Below, piece after piece: positions 34,990-46,295 of a stretch of 64,000 nucleotides of DNA; positions within the stretch are counted from its first letter, which is position 1, and the number at the start of each line of letters is the position of its first letter. The DNA is from Rhyzopertha dominica (Eukaryota > Arthropoda > Insecta > Coleoptera > Bostrichidae), in contig QCXZ01000064.1 in the NCBI GenBank assembly GCA_025024175.1, positions 57,557,325 through 57,621,324 on the forward strand, in the 5' to 3' direction. The notes under the pieces were generated by a model. That model worked only from the letters and a program-made list of their open reading frames with translations. It was not told the DNA's origin and did not search any database. The position numbers and the translations under genes are program-made.

Positions 34990-35667
34990 GTGTGTAGTGT
35001 TGTGTTAGTGCCAATCAGTGCCAGATGTGGATCAAGAGAAGCCAAAAGCTGCGGTCTTAACCAGACACTGTGANNTTCTCACATTCATTTTTTTTCCTGA
35101 AAAATGANACCTAATTTTTGTTTCAGGCAGGGGGAGCAGTTACTGCTGTGTCTGCTTGGGTGAGTCGATGAAAATTAGTTGTTTTGCACGCGTTTCTGAT
35201 TATTTGTATGTGGGGTCGCGTAAACGCTACTATACAAGGGCGTGCGTTAGGGGAGGGTGCGTGACAGTGTAGTGCATTGTTTTAATGTATGTAAGTAATT
35301 ATGAAATGTTATATTTATGTCATAATCTCTCGTTTTCAGAAAAATTTTCACAAAACACTGGTAAGTGAATGAAGTTATCTGAACTATCCACTTCACGAAT
35401 AATAACAAAGCCTAACGTTAGTTTCTTTTTGTTTCAGGAGATATTCAACGAATCTGATGGTTACAACGGTATTTTTGAGTTAATTAGTTATGTACATGTT
35501 AGGAAAAAATAAAGTAAAGCAAACTGATCCCCTTCCTTAAATCATGTCTGCTTTTGAACGAGATTACTAATTGTTTTCTGAGCTTCTGTTCGCAGATACT
35601 TCATTTAGAGTTGCCAGCTTCCAGAGTCCAGGAAATTAACTTGTCTATGAAATTAAATCAACCAAAG
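34990..35667 (+). CDS. candidate micro-exon gene, possibly secreted protein
   Basis: Five candidate exons with acceptor AG and donor GT join into one open frame of 79 codons: 34990-35069 (80 nt, after TTCTTCTAG; donor GTGANN), 35127-35159 (33 nt, after TTTTTGTTTCAG; donor GTGAGT), 35340-35360 (21 nt, after CGTTTTCAG; donor GTAAGT), 35438-35468 (31 nt, after TTTTTGTTTCAG; donor GTATTT) and 35596-35667 (72 nt, after GTTCGCAG; donor GTAGGT). Only one phase of the first exon is open, and it stays open through all junctions. The first exon translates to a hydrophobic start, VCSVVLVPISARCG, like the end of a signal peptide, then Cys-containing sequence. Start codon and last exon are not found; no family is recognised. 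Micro-exon effector genes of sap-feeding insects are an analogy only. Chance splice-like strings remain possible. Confidence 0.4.
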
Positions 35668-36239
35668 GTAGGTCTATATGTATATCATTAGCTTATTATG
35701 CTGTTCCAAATAAAATAAGGTTATATTGCTCTTGTAAAGTTCCGACTACCTGATAATTGTTCGTTTACTCACAATGAACAAACTTAATTTGGTACAGCAG
35801 TTAATTTTAAGCTCAGCATTAATTTTCTTGTATAGATCTTCAATTGTCAATACAAAATTATTTTTGCAGGCCTCATAAATCATGCGTCGTATTAAATTTG
35901 CTTGACCATCTTTGGAAACTTTCTATGAACCACCGTCTTTTCGCACCTTTCTGTCCAGAATTTCACTTACAGTTATATTTTTTACTGTTAATTGTGAAAT
36001 TTTGGTCATTCTACTGATTTTTGCGATGACCCCACTTTCTTCCTATGCATTAGTCACATGAAGGAAAAATATCGAAGAAGACTTATTGAAAACATAATAC
36101 TGAAAACGACATGACTCTTAGCAAATACGCAATGTTCATAAACATTCACGCAAGAGGTGTAGTCTTGCAATTGATAAAATTTAGTTTGTTTTTGGCTACC
36201 TTTGTACCTGTTTATAATATATTTTTTTCATTGTTCCAG

Positions 36240-36319
36240 GTGTGTAGTGTTGCGCTAGTGCTAACCAGTGCCACATGTGGATCAAGAGGAACCAAAGGCT
36301 GCTATCTTAACCAATCACT
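36240..36319 (+). CDS. duplicated copy of the 80-nt candidate exon
   Basis: Bounded by TTGTTCCAG and GTAAGT and exactly as long as 34990-35069, with no indel although the flanking intron copies have several. The frame is open: VCSVALVLTSATCGSRGTKG, ending two bases into a codon like its twin. By my count, 12 of 80 bases differ, and only two of the altered codons are synonymous. It joins in phase to the 72-nt exon at 35596-35667 (phase 0), so it could be a tandem exon of the same gene or the start of a second gene copy. No downstream exons are recognised after it, and unit C begins about 30 bp later. Confidence 0.4.
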
Positions 36320-36544
36320 GTAAGTTTCTCAAATTTTATATTTACAATATTACAATAGTACATGCAAAATTATTTTGTGTGCCTCATAAATCATACGTCG
36401 CGCGTCGTATTAAATTTGCGTCATCATCTTTTCGCAAATTTCTGTCCAGAATGCCATTTACAACTATATTTCTCACACATGATTTCTACTAGTTTTTATG
36501 ATGACCCCACTTTCTCCTTCTACGTTTTTATGTATTCATAAACA

Positions 36545-38828
36545 TTCAGGTTCAGATGGCTAATGATTATAATAAATTAAATAATAAATAATAAATAAAT
36601 TATAAATTATTAAATGATTATATTAATCATTTTCAACATTATTGTTAAAAACATCTCCGCCATTTCGAATTCTTTTACAACTTTGACGTTGATTTCACCT
36701 TCTTGTGGGTGGGAAACTTCCACCCCATTCCACGGTCTCCCCATTTTTATAATTAGTAAGAGCTATAAGTGTAGTAGTAATAACTCGTTATTGTTTTTTA
36801 ACAAGCAAGTTTTAGCTTTATCGTGCACTATGTGCATTAGAAGTACTATTAGTATTATTTAATAATTAAATATGCTGCATCTGCCAAGTTGAATATAGTC
36901 AGTGATGCTTTCTTTATTTGTAAAATTGTAGTGGCATGTTTTTCTTGTTTCGTTGTTGTTTTCTAAGACTAGAAAGTATTCAAAATTCTTGTCTTTTTTA
37001 TAGCAAGTCTTTAATATAAAGGCACGTCGTAAATATAGGTATATTATAACTTTCCTGAAAAACAATTATTTTCCATGTGAATCACAGTACCGAAATGAGC
37101 GTTTATAGCCTTTTCGAATGCACCTAGGAGATATACTTAACAGCCGCAACAGAAATTTCTATAGTGAATTAAAAAAGTCCTATAAATTTAAATAAAATCA
37201 ATGTGCTCTATTTGTCGCCAAATTAAGTGAAACAACTTAAGTTATTTATTTTTATATAAAAGACCATCTTGTCAATAACCAACAATGAGATAGGTAATGT
37301 TACCATAGTATTTGGTAGTTGGTAGTAATTATTTGCTACAAAGAAATGCTGTTACTGTGACAAGTTAGACTGCGTTTTGTTATCATCCTTTTTTACTTTT
37401 ATATGATTTTATTTGAATTTTGTCGTGCGCGCATTTCTAATAGAATATTTTCTCAAAAATTGCTGGTTGGCTTTCTAATCGAAAAATTCGAGTAAAAGCT
37501 ACAGTCACCGAACAAACCGAAATTCTGGTGCTAGTTTTACACCAACAAAATTAACATTTAAGTTTTTGAGATGTATACACGATATTCGAGGGTGAATCTT
37601 TCAGCGACCACAATATTAGATAATTATGTTTTCGGAAAAGACGCTGTCACTATCAAACACTGACAAAAAAATGATTAATCTAAAGTTTCTGGTATACTGT
37701 TGAGTTCGCAATAATATTTATAATGACCGTAAACCCACTTCATACAAATTTTTGTCAAGAATGTTGTGTCTAGATATTTATTCAGGGGTTTTCAGTCTAT
37801 TTTTTGTTATCTTTTCGTTGCTTGTTGTTAGTAATGTTGTTTATTAATCTAATTCGTAGTTATTTAAAAAATGACCATGTGTACGATTATTAACACCCGG
37901 TAGAAAGCATCTGTCTGATTAGTCGTAACAGGACGAAACTCGGATTGTAGGATGAGACATACCTATTCCAGAAATGTCAATTATTAATTAAGATTATCTA
38001 CTATCAAATGCTGTCAACTTGATAATTTCCGGAAAAAAAATTCGATATTTTGCAAAATTTTGTATCCTACGGAATGGATTTTAAATATGCATGCAACCGA
38101 GTAGAATAAATATTAGCGCTCTACTTATTATTATCCATGTTTGATTTTGCTTAGATTGTTAGCCCTGTATCATGGCAATCATTCATAATGAGAGAACAAA
38201 AAAACTATGTGCAGTAAAACAACACTTTCTTCTTTTATTGCAGATAGCGTCAAAACTGAAGATATATATAGCTAGATGGTTAATAAAGTCACACTAAAAT
38301 TCTGTAGGCAATCTAAAAGTGCGACATATAAGGGTATTCTATTTAAAATAAAATAGTCCGTCCTATATGAAAATATTTTTTTATATACACAGCTCCATAG
38401 GTTTGGTAGAAAGCCCTTTTTTCGTATTGTGGACGTTAGAGGGATCAATGAAAACCAAAACTCTAAAATGAGACACCTTGTAGCTACAGCTAATATAATT
38501 TTTGGTGAAACTACATATAAAACATTAAATCAAGAACCTGATGGCATGACCATAAGTGGTAGCGAAATAAATGCAGATAGTTACGGGTATGCACAAACAG
38601 GTGTGGTGGAATGCTGCTAAGGGCGATTCTAAGGGTAAAGCTTTGAAATCATTTAGCGAAGTTAAGAGAACTGAGAACTTTGATTACTGTCTAGTTTATT
38701 GATTGAAGGACCATCCCGACTATTGAATCATGGACACATCAGTTCACCATTTGTTACACTGTTTCAAAAATGTTCTTTAGTTTGTTTAACAGCCTTTGGT
38801 CTTATTATTCCTAATTGGGAAATTACTT
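36545..38828. other. mostly without a recognised gene
   Basis: A good acceptor (TTCTTCTTTTATTGCAG) ends at about 38242 and is followed by about 17 open codons to TAA and AATAAA, a conceivable terminal exon. A frame at about 38405-38620 (FGRKPFFRIVDVRGINENQ at its start) looks protein-like but belongs to no family I know. The rest is A+T-rich filler. Confidence 0.25.
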
Positions 38829-38930
38829 AATACTTGCGGGGTACACAAACACCCATGCTTTCGAAGGGACTAGAACTCAGAACCTCTGGATACACAGTCA
38901 AACGTGACCACCTAGGCCAATTTCAGGTTG
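38829..38930 (-). mobile_element. tRNA-derived SINE head
   Basis: On the minus strand the sequence reads TGGCCTAGGTGG (a good Pol III A box), about 30 bases later GAGTTCTAGTCCC (close to a B box), and then CATGGGTGTTTGTGTA, a body often seen after tRNA-like heads in insect SINEs. It is probably an old partial copy; the 3' end and any target duplication are not clear. Confidence 0.55.
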
Positions 38931-39935
38931 GATGTAAAAGTGTGTTTTGTTGATTCTCTGCACAAACCATCACGTAATTAAGCGACTAGAATAAATTGTC
39001 CATATGTTTGTGTGCAAATAGGTCCGTCTGTCCATTGCAACATTATATATGATTGGAGTTGCATCCGCGAAGAACATTATTTATTCCATAAACTTCTACC
39101 TCTAAATGTTAAACTCAAACTTAATGCACGAGACTTCCACTGTTTAGGTAGCCACAGTTATAAATCTGGAAGTATACCGAACATATTTACGATCTCAGGA
39201 CGCCCAATAAATTAATAAAGCTGACTCTTTGAGTCAATATTTTGTTAAAGACAAACGGAACTGCGATATTTCAATGTAACAAGGCGAATGGCGAAGAAAA
39301 ACAAAAGTGCTTCCATAAACCTTCTGTGCAGCGGGAGATGTTTTTCCGATAAATGCATGCCCCACGGTAGCAGCAGAACTCCACATTCAAACAAAACAAA
39401 ACCTTTCGCTGTGACTTTCAGAACGGTAGCGTTCTCAAACGAGAACGGATGCTGCTTGTACTCTTTTAGACGCTACTATATTGGCAACATATTTTTGCCG
39501 AACGGGTTTACGGCTTGATATTCTAGATATAGTTTTCGCGCTCATACTCTTTAGTTGAACCAATGAACTTAGTACTTTTTTTAAGAAACGTAACCTAAGT
39601 AATCGTCAGTTAATAGGGACTCTGAGTATTTTTGTTGTAGCACGTGTTTTAGTTTGATGTTCGTCCTCTTTGTAACTTTTTATTGCTATTTAAAAAGTAT
39701 ACCCGATGTCAATTTTAAAAGAACTATTGAACCAAAAAAGTTAATCGAATAATAATACCGTTTCGGCAAAGTCTAGGGGTAGTTTCTAATAACATACTTT
39801 TGAAGGTAACATCACACACCCTTTGTCTTATCAACCATAACCCAATTTTTTAAAAGGCAACTTGCGACACATCGTTGTTTTTTTTCGGTGTTAGTTGTAC
39901 TTTATTACTAATAATAATATCTAGCAGAAAAAACG
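38931..39935. other. no recognised gene
   Basis: Two plus-strand frames of 67 and 76 codons (39012-39215, 39288-39518) match nothing known. A small hairpin (CGTTCTCAAACGAGAACG) lies at about 39430. Confidence 0.35.
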
Positions 39936-40165
39936 GATGGCAGCATTGATATGACACGATGACAAAGCCACTAATGTGTACTACTTCGGTTCATTTTTGA
40001 CAGATGACATTGCTATCTATTTTTCTACTAACATCATACCAAGCCTTTGATGTATGTGTGCCATGCTGCCTGCATTGGACCTAAACTACACTGATGGGCT
40101 GTAATGACAGCGAATCGATCTATTGGTAGTTGGTTGCAGTGCATACAGCATAGCATAAACATATA
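39936..40165 (+). mobile_element. hairpin retroelement family S1, old copy
   Basis: Retains in order GGATGGCA, GATGACAAAGCCAC, a GTACTACTTC string, GACAGATGACATTGC and the second hairpin (GCCTGCATTGGACCTAAACT through GTTGGTTGCAGTGCATACAG). This shows that the two hairpins of the 13.2 kb copy belong to one element. Many substitutions and deletions mark it as old. Confidence 0.65.
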
Positions 40166-40440
40166 CGAGGCGAAAANACATTGTCACTTTGGAATACTGC
40201 ATTGGAAATGGTTTTATAAGTCGATGCAACAGTACTAGAGATTTGGATGTCTTTTATTTGAATCTTCATTTACATTCATAAAACACATAAGAAAAGTTTT
40301 TCCAACTTATCAAACTCTCAGCTTTATTTAGAGATACTATAGCGAATTCACAAATGTAAATGATAATATAAATACATGCAACATACATATATGCAATGTT
40401 CTGTTGTTATTAATACAACACTCGCTGGGTTATGGGCTTC

Positions 40441-40524
40441 AACTCGAACCTTCCAGTGGTGTAATGGAACATACCGGAGTACCGTTCTGGAGGATCGGGT
40501 TTAAGTCTTGACCGCTGCGAGTTA
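40441..40524 (+). mobile_element. tRNA-like sequence, SINE head or tRNA pseudogene
   Basis: TGGTGTAATGG (A-box-like, 40463-40473) and GGGTTTAAGTCT (diverged B box, about 40499) are spaced as in a tRNA. The bases between form an anticodon-like arm (CCGGA paired with TCTGG), and AACTCG / CGAGTT could pair as an outer stem. TTTTT follows. The B box departs from consensus, so this is not called a functional tRNA. Confidence 0.45.
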
Positions 40525-40599
40525 CACTTTTTCATTTAATTGGCCTGCTTATTCAATACTTTTCAATCATTATACAAGCAAAATATGCAATAATTTAAT

Positions 40600-42250
40600 A
40601 AATGATAGTGTTCTTTAACTTTGTCTTTGTCTTATATGGCCTAAACTTGAATACTGCTCGATAATATGATATCCAATTAATGAACATCAAAGAAATGAAA
40701 CTGAACGTGTTAGTCTTCACAAAGTCACAAAGACTTGTCAAATAGTTATCAGCTTCCCTCATTGGAAGAACGGCGCTTACTATCATCAACAGCTTTAATT
40801 TTTAAACTTATAACCTGACTAATTGTGAATCGATTCTAAATAGTATTTACCTCTTGGTACCTAGGTCAACAACTAGGTAACTTCATTACTGTTCTTTTAA
40901 CAGATTAAATGTACTGCTTACGTCGCCAATGTCGACAATGTCTAGCAACTTCAACCGTGAGCCTGAAACTTGCGATATAGGCTATGAAATAATTGTTATG
41001 AAACTGTCAAGCGAACGTATTGCAGCAGACGTTGTACAGAGTTATACTTATTACTTATTGTCAATAACACACCGAAGTGTGTGATCTGATCGTATCTAGC
41101 CAGTACACTATCAGAAATATTATAAAAGACGTCAATGGACACAAAAATTTATTACTTTACATTTATCAATATTCAGCTCACGTCTTTTCGAGCAGCACCA
41201 CATATTAAAATTGTCGATGTCCTGCTGAAGAAGCAATCAGTTCGACTAAGACTATTGTTTTTAAGATTCCCAAATCATCAACATACATAACTATAGATAT
41301 TACATTTAGTAATTTAACTACATCATTGAAAAATACAAATATTTTTAAGTTGCGAGCCCAGAATCGAACCCTGAGCTACACCACTGGTTGCACGAAATGC
41401 TTTGGACATGAATTTCCTATGCTCAATAAACTGCTCCCTACAACTTTCTCGTAAAAACAAATAATCAGTGATTAACACGATCAAATGTTTTCCTTAAATC
41501 TGTATAGACAATGTCCGCCTGCAAACTGTCATCAAGTGATTTGGAAATCGGATAGGTAAACTCACAAAGATTAGAAGTCGTTGATTTTCTCTTTATAAAT
41601 CCATGTTACTCTGGCACTAAATAGCGCTCAGTATGAGGATAACTAATACGTGGGCAAGATTATTTCAAATATTTTAGCAACGTTTGACATAAGTGCTATA
41701 GGTTTATCATACAATAGCTTTGTTACCACTATTAAATATTGGAAGTATACGTAAAGTTTTTCATTCATGAAATTCAAAATATGGCACAGTGGCTATACAA
41801 GACACGTAATACAGTCAACCACAAAGAATGCAGGGATATCATCATTCAAAGCCCTCAAAACATCTTCCTCATGTATACTAATCATATGCAGTGTAAGATA
41901 CACATAATTTAATTAACTTGAGAGCTGCAAACACATGGGCAGCACCCACTACCACAAAATTCACAAATCACGTTGTTACCACAGACCTCATCACAAATGT
42001 GTTTTGAATCGTTATCATTGAACACACCAGCAAAAAGGCTACCAAATGCATCAACAATATCTCTCGATACTGAAAGAGAGTCATGTACACAAGATGTATT
42101 ACACATGCTCCAGGTTCTAACACCTTTATATGGGTGGGGAACCCTCTCCATTATAAAATCCCAAACAGGTCAGAGAATAATTAAATTTTCCCTACTTGAT
42201 AATTAAACTTTTCCGTACCATATCAGCTGGCTTGTTACCATTCCTCACAG
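40600..42250 (-). pseudogene. LINE reverse transcriptase remnant, near-complete RT
   Basis: Minus-strand frames give, from high to low coordinates: FGSLFAGVFNDND (about 42010-42060), PAFFVVDCITCLV (41800-41850), KPIALMSNVAKIFEIIL (41660-41715), SLDDSLQADIVYTDLRKTFD (41480-41550, box A), ATSGVAQGSILG (41360-41400, box B), MYVDDLGI (about 41270-41295, the YxDD box), and an SSSIQV...DKDK C-terminal segment near 40620-40670. Many stops and frame changes interrupt it. The order and spacing are those of CR1/Jockey-type LINEs. The endonuclease domain is missing. This is the most complete RT in the window. Confidence 0.85.
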
Positions 42251-44433
42251 TATTTATTAACGGAATCAGTTCGATAATAGTTCTCACCTGACTGTTTACC
42301 TTGAGGTAATGCAAATGTCCATTTTAGTATTCCATCCACTGCGACACATTTGGTATGCATCGCGTATAAAACCTACTGTGAGTTTCCATGTATTGCTATT
42401 ATATTGTATTATTGGTACAAGCAACGCGTTTAATAAACAACATGCGCCATTAATGCCCGGGGTACTTAGCCATTAAGTATTGATTTGTCGCTGTCTCCAA
42501 GTGTTGTCCGGTGTGGAATTACCATTTCTGACTTGTTATTAATTATCTGTCATGCAAAAACGTTCTTAAGATGCAGCACGCCTTTCCTTCGCTTCATACT
42601 ACATAAACACTGTTATGTTCCATAAGACTTTTGAGCTGCTACTAAACCTGACAGCTGAAGTTCGCGTTAAGTACCTGTGATTTGCCATAAGTGTGGCCGA
42701 CTAGTATGATAAACTACAATAACTTCATGAATACCTCCTATTAGACAATAAGTACCATACGTTGAAAATATTTCAAATAATCGAAAGTTTTGATTATACA
42801 TGGTGTTCGCTTTAACAGTGAGTATTTTTTTTACAACTCCAGAAAACATTTTTCAGACAATTTTTATAGTATCGACAACTCCAAAAAGAAAAATAGAACT
42901 GAAGTAATATTTAATTGCTAACTGCTTGTGATTTTCACAAAAACACCATTTATTTTTTAACTCAAGCATCCCGCCGTTAAAACTAGTATTTTCTTCAAGA
43001 GAATAGCTGTATTTTAAGAAGCAAGCGTTGCAGTTTTGCTCGATTTTTATCAAGTTGGCTATAGAAAATTTAGAGGAATAGATAGTATTATTTGATTGTA
43101 ACACAGATCATCTTGATATTAAAATAATTTCAATGCCTACGCATGATTTTGTACCAACATTTTATTCGTTTTTTCCCTGCTTAATATTGACGCGACTACT
43201 TTTCATCTGGATACCTTTTTTAGATAGCTTGTTGGTTTTGTCAAATTCCTGCGTAAGTTTTTCAAATGTACATTTTGTCCGTTGCCGTGGAAAATCTTGT
43301 CACCAGTATACAATTTGTGTCATTTGCACAAAGTACGTAAATCTTATCTGCCATTTCATTAAGCGAAAAATTTATTTTTATTGCATTTACAAGGAGCGCA
43401 GGAAAAGTTAACAGGAATGTTTATTATTAAATTACTATTTATTAACTTTAGCAGTTTGAAGTTGCGTTGGTTATATCTATAGACCAAAGCAATACAGTCT
43501 GCAACTAATATCATGTAGTACGATTTGACTAAGACTTCCAACTTCAGTTTTATCAATATTATATTAATTTGACATCACAAGCAATCTTTGAATTAGATTC
43601 TTTGGCGTTGTTGATTTTGTTTTGATTAACAATGAGATAAGGGGAAGAAAAAGACTAACAATAACTAAGTGTGTTAGCTACTGAATTGTAGAATGGCAAC
43701 AGTGTAGATTTTTTCGACAAATTATAAGGAATTGCGCGACGAAGATTTAAAATCTTTAAATAATTTCTTGAGGGTTTGCCAAAAATTTTGTTTTACGAAA
43801 TGTGTTATTCCAACAAACAAATCCTTTACAATAATCCAGCTACCATTTTGTTGGTAATTGACTTTCCCTCACAAAGTGTAATCCCGCTGCAAAGAACATG
43901 TGTAATGTACATATTTAAGGAATTAATTCAATTATTTAATTATTGCGAATAAGGCTTAATTAAATGGAACTCGTGTTACCTGGTGAAGCCGTCGAAGTCA
44001 ACCTGCATGGATTAAGCAGCTTCCAGTTAAGCCGTCGAATGCCTAATGAAGTGCAATTTGCATCGACAAACAGTCCACTTGAAAAGGAATTACAGGATCT
44101 AGCCTTTTGACGTGGTTTATAAGCGTGTATACGTTGATTTCAATGCGTTTATGGTACAGCCATGTATTATAACGGGTGTAATAATTTAGTACAACTAGTT
44201 CACAGATTTTCTGTTAGAACACTGTTGTTACAAACTAAAAAGTTTTATGCTAGTGGAAAAGCTGGATAAGTGAATGTTTTAAGTTAAGTTTAAGCAACTG
44301 ATTACTCCATAATATCAAGCGTAAACAAGCATTCTACACGACTTAAATTCTCCTAAATGATTCAGTCCATAAACGGCATCAGCATAAATGAACAGTAATA
44401 ACACTACGACATCGCACAAATAATTTTTTTGTC
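42251..44433. other. no recognised gene
   Basis: Only short frames with no recognised product, for example a Cys-containing plus-strand frame at 43133-43411. No repeats were seen. Confidence 0.4.
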
Positions 44434-44858
44434 TTAAGGCTGTTCATACGTTCTGGGCAAAGTAAAATTTTTAGGGCGGTAACATAATTAGTCCACGTGG
44501 ACGTAACAAAGCTCGTCACTATATTGCAGCTGCACTATTGGTCTGCAAGATAAGTTATGACCCCCTAACCTGTCACTCTAGTATTGACAGCATATTGCAC
44601 ATAAACCAACAGTTTATGAGCAAGGTAATTTACCATTTGGGCAAAAGTTACTTTTTCTGGTGAATTTTTTTTTTAATTCAATTGAATTACGTGTAATTAA
44701 TTTTAGACCAAGTAAATTTATTACATTCTTACAACTCTGACTTGTACCCTTTACCCCCAAGTAAAACTTTTTAAAGGAATTAATACTTTTATCAAAATTT
44801 AAAAATCTAAAGTATTTAATCGTACGTGTTATTATAAAATACAATCAAGATAGATTTT

Positions 44859-44923
44859 AAAATGCATGTCATCATGTCAGTGTAATGCTGACAGATGGCA
44901 TTGCCATCCTAATTTCTTACTTA
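44859..44923 (-). mobile_element. hairpin retroelement family S1, 65-bp deleted copy with visible empty site
   Basis: Flanked by 13-bp direct repeats CAAGATAGATTTT (44846-44858 and 44924-44936). The homologous element at about 59990-60020 has the same flanks joined without the insert (one copy of AAGATAGATTTT), so the insertion and its duplication are directly seen. In minus orientation it joins the family's 5' start (AGAAATTAGGATGGCAATGC) to the 3' end (GACATGCATTTT) with the middle deleted. Confidence 0.85.
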
Positions 44924-45129
44924 CAAGATAGATTTTGTTTGTGAATATATTTGAAAAACTCAGACACGTGAATTTTCACTATTAATAATACTAATCGCCG
45001 ATTTTTATGTACATAAAGAGAGAAGCCGGTTAAAATTTAAACTCAAAATCATAAAAAAATATTTTTGTTTCTGTAAAGTAATGTAGACAAATGAAAATTA
45101 CTGTTAATATATTTTGGTGATTACAGTGC

Positions 45130-45370
45130 ACAAATAAACCACAGATTTTAATTTTAAATCCAGTTAAAGTTTCAAATTTTTTTACCTAGTCTTCATCATC
45201 ACTGCCCCAACGCATATATTTATTGCCTTTGAAGGGAGAATGAACAAAACTTTTAGCAAGAATGTCATAGGTATTGGGATTCCGGCGAAATACAACACGA
45301 GCAACATTGGAAGCAGTTAATCTATATGATCGTTCTTGGAACCACCTCAGATTAGCAGATTGACATATTA
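45130..45370 (-). pseudogene. YqaJ exonuclease N-terminal part (element copy 1)
   Basis: The minus strand reads LRWFQERSYRLTASNVARVV, then RRNPNTYDIL, then FVHSPFKGNKYMRWGS, and, past a TAG stop, KKFETLTGFKIKICGLFVH. This is the first part of the YqaJ fold, where WxxxRxxRLTASNFG and RWGxxxE lead to the first catalytic acid. The SPDG, ExK and Q motifs are not present before the sequence turns non-coding. The same segment in copy 2 is at about 60430-60616. The domain follows the acidic linker in the same orientation as the transposase. Confidence 0.75.
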
Positions 45371-45386
45371 TGTTATCTTTTTCTAT

Positions 45387-45662
45387 TTAATCAAGTCCTG
45401 TTGAAGTTTTTGAAAGCAGTTCTCTCATTTGCTGCTTTTTATAGTCATCATCGATGACATCTTTTTCATCAGATTCACTGTTGACTTGGCCATGATCTGA
45501 ATCGGGACCAACAGACCCGTTTTTCTTTTTTTTTGGTTGATCATCTGCGAAAAGTCTTCTACAAGCTTTATCTCGTTTCCGTTTAGGAATACGGCTCATT
45601 TCGGTTCGTTTGGCAGTCTTTCGATGAATTATTTTTAATAAAAGATTATGAATATTTTGCAC
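45387..45662 (-). pseudogene. basic/acidic linker between transposase and exonuclease (copy 1)
   Basis: A 91-codon open minus-strand frame with a basic stretch (RIPKRKRDKACRRLF), a lysine run and an acidic stretch (NSESDEKDVIDDDYKKQQ), then a stop just before the exonuclease part. The basic part could be a nuclear localisation signal. The same organisation occurs at 60718-60948 (SSESDEEDVIDDD), so the linker belongs to the element's protein. Confidence 0.65.
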
Positions 45663-45683
45663 TAATCTTTTAGAGCATGTCAG

Positions 45684-46295
45684 TTAATCGCCAAACAAAC
45701 CACATTTGTCCATCTCAGAAATGAAGTTCTCTTCGTTTNGTTTTGGTTCTGTGCAAAAGTAATTTTCACAATTTTTATGATCACCAAATACAAGCCTTGG
45801 GAAATTTTCAGTGTCTCTAGGTAATCCTGCCAATTGTTCATCAAACGAAACATCCTCTATTTTCCTGAAATTTAGGGCTTTATTTATTCTTCCTCTCATT
45901 CGCTCTGTGTTAGATTTAAAACTTTTTCGCAGCTTCACAGGTAAACCTTATTTTTTATCGAACTTAAACGACTTTTTGCTATTTGATGCAATTCTGAGAC
46001 AGTTTCTCAGCAGATGGTTTGGCATTTGGCGAACTAGTTGTTGTGGTCCGTAAGGTTTTGCGGTCAGAAGTCTGTTGCCGTCACCTATCAGTTTTACATA
46101 CTTCAGTCCGTGCATATCAATACTATGAAACTTTCAGCAATTATATCGGATTCCATTTAAGTAGATATTCCTTTCCAATTTTTTGTGCATCTGTGCTCTG
46201 CACTGGGATTGTTCTCTGCCTTTGCATAATTGATGCAAAATTTATTTCACACACCTATGTATAGCAATTTTCCTGTTTTAACCTCCAAAACTACC
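45684..46295 (-). pseudogene. Mutator-type (Kolobok-like) transposase, C-terminal half
   Basis: Minus-strand frames give, in order: EVKTGKLLYIGV (about 46265), a KFC..YAKAENN segment, HRCTKNWKGIST (about 46160-46190) with the Cys and His of a zinc-binding site, MESDIIAESF, LKYVKLIGDGNR (about 46065-46105), where GDG holds the presumed second catalytic Asp, MPNHLLRNC (about 46005), RMRGRINKAL (45865-45895), and VFGDHKNCENYFC (45755-45795). Stops and shifts separate several pieces, and one base is unresolved at 45739. The order matches the large 'Mutator-like transposase' domain found in animal genomes. The first catalytic Asp and N-terminal domains are absent. Confidence 0.7.

Larger units (their letters stand above)
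34570..36540 (+). repeat. tandem segmental duplication, units A, B and partial C
   Basis: Unit A (about 34570-35090) and unit B (about 35819-36345) are colinear, diverged copies. Both contain TACAAAATTATTTTTGCA, a TTTTCGCAC-CTTTCT stretch, TTTGTACCTGTTT and then an 80-nt exon-like block. Unit C (about 36350-36540) repeats only the first part, without the exon. The roughly 730 bp between A and B hold four smaller candidate exons. Confidence 0.85.
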
